DNA from: Acididesulfobacillus acetoxydans
GTDB lineage: Bacteria > Bacillota > Desulfitobacteriia > Desulfitobacteriales > Desulfitobacteriaceae
Reading direction: 5' to 3'
Length of the DNA: 64,000 bases
NCBI RefSeq assembly: GCF_902729405.1
Contig: NZ_LR746496.1
Span: 2,852,001-2,916,000 of the forward strand
Below are positions 61,551 through 64,000 of the stretch, piece by piece. The position numbers and the translations under genes are program-made. Below the pieces are notes generated by a model. That model saw only the letters and a list, made by a program, of their open reading frames with translations, searched no databases and was not told where the DNA came from. Position 1 is the stretch's first letter; the number at the start of each line of letters is the position of its first letter.

Positions 61551-61575
61551 CGAAAGTGTCCAGTGGACACTTTCG
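61551..61575. promoter_or_regulatory. 25-bp perfect palindrome upstream of the peroxiredoxin gene
   Basis: CGAAAGTGTCCA (61551-61562), central G, TGGACACTTTCG (61564-61575). It lies 61 bp before the start codon, downstream of a TTGACA box (61667-61662, minus strand). Candidate operator or 5'-UTR hairpin; not a PerR or Fur consensus. Confidence 0.7.
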
Positions 61576-61663
61576 CCGAAACTCTTTGCGTATTTAGAGA
61601 GGTTACTTTTTAAGAAACGATGCAATTCTTTTAACCCTATAGTTTCATAGAATGGGCCAAATG

Positions 61664-61840
61664 TCAAGCACTCAAAACGGAGGCACCCATTAATTCTTTC
61701 ATTTTATCTACGGCAAAGCTGGCATGGGCGGCATAGCCATCCGCCCCGATTTCGTCGGCAAACTTTTGCGTGACAGGGGCCCCTCCAATCATTACTTTAA
61801 CTTTCTCCCTGAGCCGCCTCTCAACTTTTCTCCGGTTTCT
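61664..61840 (-). pseudogene. corrinoid (B12-binding) protein, C-terminal fragment
   Basis: LREKVKVMIGGAPVTQKFAD, EIGADGYAAHASFAVDKMKE read in one frame to the TGA at 61666. This is the end of the cobalamin-binding domain of methyltransferase corrinoid proteins (MtbC/MtaC type). The rest, including the DxHxxG lower-ligand motif, is absent. It fits with the URO-D relic nearby as parts of one dismantled methyltransferase locus. Confidence 0.8.
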
Positions 61841-61940
61841 CTTTCTAAGCGTTCATATGCTTTATCTTAGCACAGCTTGCGGACATACGGTTGATGTTGA
61901 TATGGGGTCTAATCACAGCCGTTGCTCTTTAGCGAGGACA

Positions 61941-63503
61941 TTAATGCAACAAGGCGGTTCGTGTAAATTCCAGAATTTCTGAGCCGATGCGCAAATTGTT
62001 CTCACTCAGTTTTTGTACACTCAACTCCAGCCGGCTCTTCAAAGCGGATTTTCCCGGATCCCGGGACGATAAATCCAAGTAATTAAGCGCCAGCAAACCC
62101 GCTTGCCCTTCCTGTCCCAGTTTAGCCAGCCACGGGCTAATTTCGCTTAAGAGTTCTTTGTTGGTCATGGTCCGGTTCAGGGTAGCGGGCAGATCACTGA
62201 CCGCCTGCAATTCCCGGCGCAGATTTGACTCGCTGCTTCCCGGATTCCCGGCACGGTAACTTTGCCAGAAAGCCGAGGTGAGCTGAAGGAAATAGGGATT
62301 GCCGCTGTCGTTAAGCAGGCTTTGACTCGAATAAAGACAAAATCGGCGGAAAGCCGCCACGCTTCCTATCCCCCGCCTGGCTTGGATCGCTAGAGTGAAA
62401 GCCTCCTCGGGATTGTAAGAGCCGGGATTCCAGAGATACTGTCCAATGGTGCTGAGGGCTACTTTCGAAGCTTGGGGTTGGATCATGGGGTTAGCCAGCA
62501 TTCCGCTTGCCTGAGCCGAAAGAGCGGGAGAACGGTTTTCCACGGGTCCCATGAATAACTGGGGAGCCTTTTTCTGCACGTAGGTGTAGTCATTGACGGG
62601 ATAATTGTCCCAGATCAGCGGTTTTCGGCCTAAGAATTGCCCAGCTTTTTCAGCCTGACTGCCGGATATTTCTTTGTTCAAAACCCACTGGCCCGTCCAA
62701 ATCACTTGAATCGAAGGGTTGAGCCGGGAACGAAGGGTGCGCCAATAGGCGCTGTCCTTCAAGCCGTAATAGTCGGTGGGGGCAAACCACAATCTGAAGT
62801 TCGGGTCTTTTCCTTGTTCATCGCGCAGCACTTTATCGGCTAGGTCAACGTGAGCGCGCGGATAATCCGAGCCGTATACCCTTTGATCCGCGCTCTTCAG
62901 AGTGTGTTCCACATCGTCAAAAGACAGCATAAACGTCTCTACACCGATGGAACGCAGTTGATCGATTTTGCTTTCCAAACGTTGCACCTCTTGGGCCGAC
63001 GAGAAGGTAATCGAGTCGGAGATCATTTTTCCCGTCAAGGATCCGGAAAGAGGTACCGGAATTCCCGGTGAGAGGGAATAAACAAACCAAATCCCATTTT
63101 TCTTGGCCGTTTGCACGACCGTCTTTAGCTGTTGAATTCCAGCCTCCGGATAGAGTTCTCCCCACTTGGCTCGCTGATAGGGATCATCTTTGGGAGCATA
63201 AAGATAGGTATTGAAATGGTTTTGTCCCATGAACTCCAGCATGCTGACGCGCTGGGCCATAGTCCAAGGCTGACCGTAGAAGCCTTCAATGACTCCCCGG
63301 ATGGCAAAAGCGTCGGCAGGGGCTGACGGCTCTGTCTCGGAGCCAGGAGCTTTCGGACCTGTCCCGCCGTTATTTCCCGTTGAATCGGACCAACCCGGCG
63401 GATGTGTGTTCTGCCGGGTATACCAGGTATGCAGGGCCAGGGTTCCCGCGCCCAGGAGCAGAACCATGGCAAGGAAAAGAATCGATAGACCTTTTCTCTT
63501 CAA
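61941..63503 (-). CDS. GH84 beta-N-acetylglucosaminidase, membrane-anchored
   Basis: About 520 residues from TTG 63503 (AGGTGGGG upstream) or GTG 63518. A hydrophobic anchor (LSILFLAMVLLLGAGTLAL) precedes a Ser/Thr/Gly/Pro linker. The catalytic domain begins RGVIEGFYGQPWTMAQR, the GH84 opening, and has the paired Asp in FMLSFDDVEH (201-202 by the longer form), the substrate-assisted catalytic dyad. LWFAPTDYYG, IQVIWTGQWV and PLIWDNYPVND are also typical. It acts outside on N-acetylglucosaminides such as peptidoglycan or chitin fragments. Intact. Confidence 0.93.
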   Translation of the reverse strand: MKRKGLSILFLAMVLLLGAGTLALHTWYTRQNTHPPGWSDSTGNNGGTGPKAPGSETEPSAPADAFAIRGVIEGFYGQPWTMAQRVSMLEFMGQNHFNTYLYAPKDDPYQRAKWGELYPEAGIQQLKTVVQTAKKNGIWFVYSLSPGIPVPLSGSLTGKMISDSITFSSAQEVQRLESKIDQLRSIGVETFMLSFDDVEHTLKSADQRVYGSDYPRAHVDLADKVLRDEQGKDPNFRLWFAPTDYYGLKDSAYWRTLRSRLNPSIQVIWTGQWVLNKEISGSQAEKAGQFLGRKPLIWDNYPVNDYTYVQKKAPQLFMGPVENRSPALSAQASGMLANPMIQPQASKVALSTIGQYLWNPGSYNPEEAFTLAIQARRGIGSVAAFRRFCLYSSQSLLNDSGNPYFLQLTSAFWQSYRAGNPGSSESNLRRELQAVSDLPATLNRTMTNKELLSEISPWLAKLGQEGQAGLLALNYLDLSSRDPGKSALKSRLELSVQKLSENNLRIGSEILEFTRTALLH

Positions 63504-63679
63504 TGCAACGGTCCCCACCTTTCCTTATCGGCATTGGTTTCGATTGTCAGCCCAAGCGAGACCCGCAAGCAAAACCGCCGCACTACTCGTCAACGTCATT
63601 ATTGCTTATCAACCTGCGAATCGGCGTAAAATCTTGGCCCTTTGTGGGAATAATAATCGCAAAGGAGTTGAGCTTTAGC

Positions 63680-63769
63680 ATGAATGAACTATTGGACTTC
63701 GTGGCCGGATACTTTTTGGTCCTGCCCGAGACTGCGTCTGCCGTCTATAATTTGCTGTCACATCGGTAA
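63680..63769 (+). CDS. possible 29-residue protein
   Basis: ATG 63680 after AAAGGAG at 63661-63667 (12-bp gap, rather long). MNELLDFVAGYFLVLPETAS then AVYNLLSHR. No relative recognised; may be chance. Confidence 0.25.
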   Translation: MNELLDFVAGYFLVLPETASAVYNLLSHR

Positions 63770-63795
63770 CGAAACATTCAAGAACTATCTATTCA

Positions 63796-63926
63796 GATTC
63801 CCCTGAAAAAGTCCGTATTTTATAACATCCAGCCAACGCCTCCGCTGGTAAACCCTTTATTCATGCGGGTTTGGTTGGATATCTTTGGCCGAAATTTCTT
63901 CGAATTAGCAGTTTTCCAGGGGACTC
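63796..63926. mobile_element. 131-bp MITE-like element, copy 2
   Basis: Same length and sequence as the copy at 42036-42166 apart from two base changes (one in the right inverted repeat, GTTTTCCAGGGGACTC). Flanks TATTCA (63790-63795) and TATTTA (63927-63932) look like a target duplication with one later change. 63927-64000 holds nothing else recognised. Confidence 0.9.
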
Positions 63927-64000
63927 TATTTACAAAGCAGAGCGAAAAATGCGCGAAAACTTTTTCGTAAGATTACTTACTCAAAGGAGACTGCTTTCTC

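Overview
The window comes from a low-to-mid G+C, endospore-forming anaerobic Firmicute. SpoVK, a DacF-type carboxypeptidase, the LexA/SOS box, the Fur and Zur boxes, a T-box leader, a Rex regulator, strong AGGAGG-type ribosome sites and frequent GTG/TTG starts all point there. Citrate lyase, a glycolate-oxidase-type Fe-S subunit, relics of corrinoid methyltransferase genes and two sulfate/sulfite-type transporters suggest a Desulfitobacterium/Desulfosporosinus-like relative. That placement is an inference, since no rRNA gene is present.

Layout. 0.4-9.7 kb is a conserved housekeeping block: typA, spoVK, a PLP lyase, lepB, ddl, divergent lexA and an M23 peptidase, then a Cys-rich protein and a small sigma-region-4-like protein. 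9.7-15 kb holds a degenerate spacer, a YeiH-type transporter and citDEF. 15-23.7 kb is a patchwork: glcF is broken by a TnpB-only IS605-type element, MFS and histidine-kinase fragments abut a second TnpB element, an intact Fur-controlled feo operon follows, and a doubly truncated tyrS closes the stretch. 23.8-30.3 kb has cell-envelope genes, a compact type I toxin-antitoxin locus and an IS110-family element. 30.6-38.3 kb has paired chromate transporters, a padR-MFS operon, and zur followed by a zinc ABC transporter under a near-perfect Zur box. 38.3-46.6 kb has a GtrA/GT2/GT39 glycosyltransferase set, SulP, a variant Rex and a truncated alanine dehydrogenase. 46.6-50.3 kb has two decayed IS3-family elements and a beheaded ATPase.

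50.9-56.8 kb is a minus-strand set made of MarR, MFS exporter, hotdog thioesterase, ketosynthase and acyl-CoA ligase. It reads like a small, self-regulated acyl-product locus. 57-64 kb is again relic-rich: an orphan T-box, a WapA/RHS-like pseudogene broken at a slippage tract, an internally deleted URO-D-type methyltransferase and a corrinoid-protein tail. Intact genes there are an oxidoreductase, a peroxiredoxin and a GH84 glucosaminidase. A 131-bp MITE-like element occurs twice, at 42.0 and 63.8 kb.

How parts work together. Metal homeostasis is unusually well represented and its operators are visible: Fur-feo, Zur-znu and a PadR operator. SOS control of lexA is also visible. The most mechanistically informative loci are the TnpB element in glcF, whose empty site can be rebuilt with its TAM and guide; the 32-residue toxin with its antisense RNA; and the small ketosynthase cluster. 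I found no tRNA, rRNA or CRISPR array.
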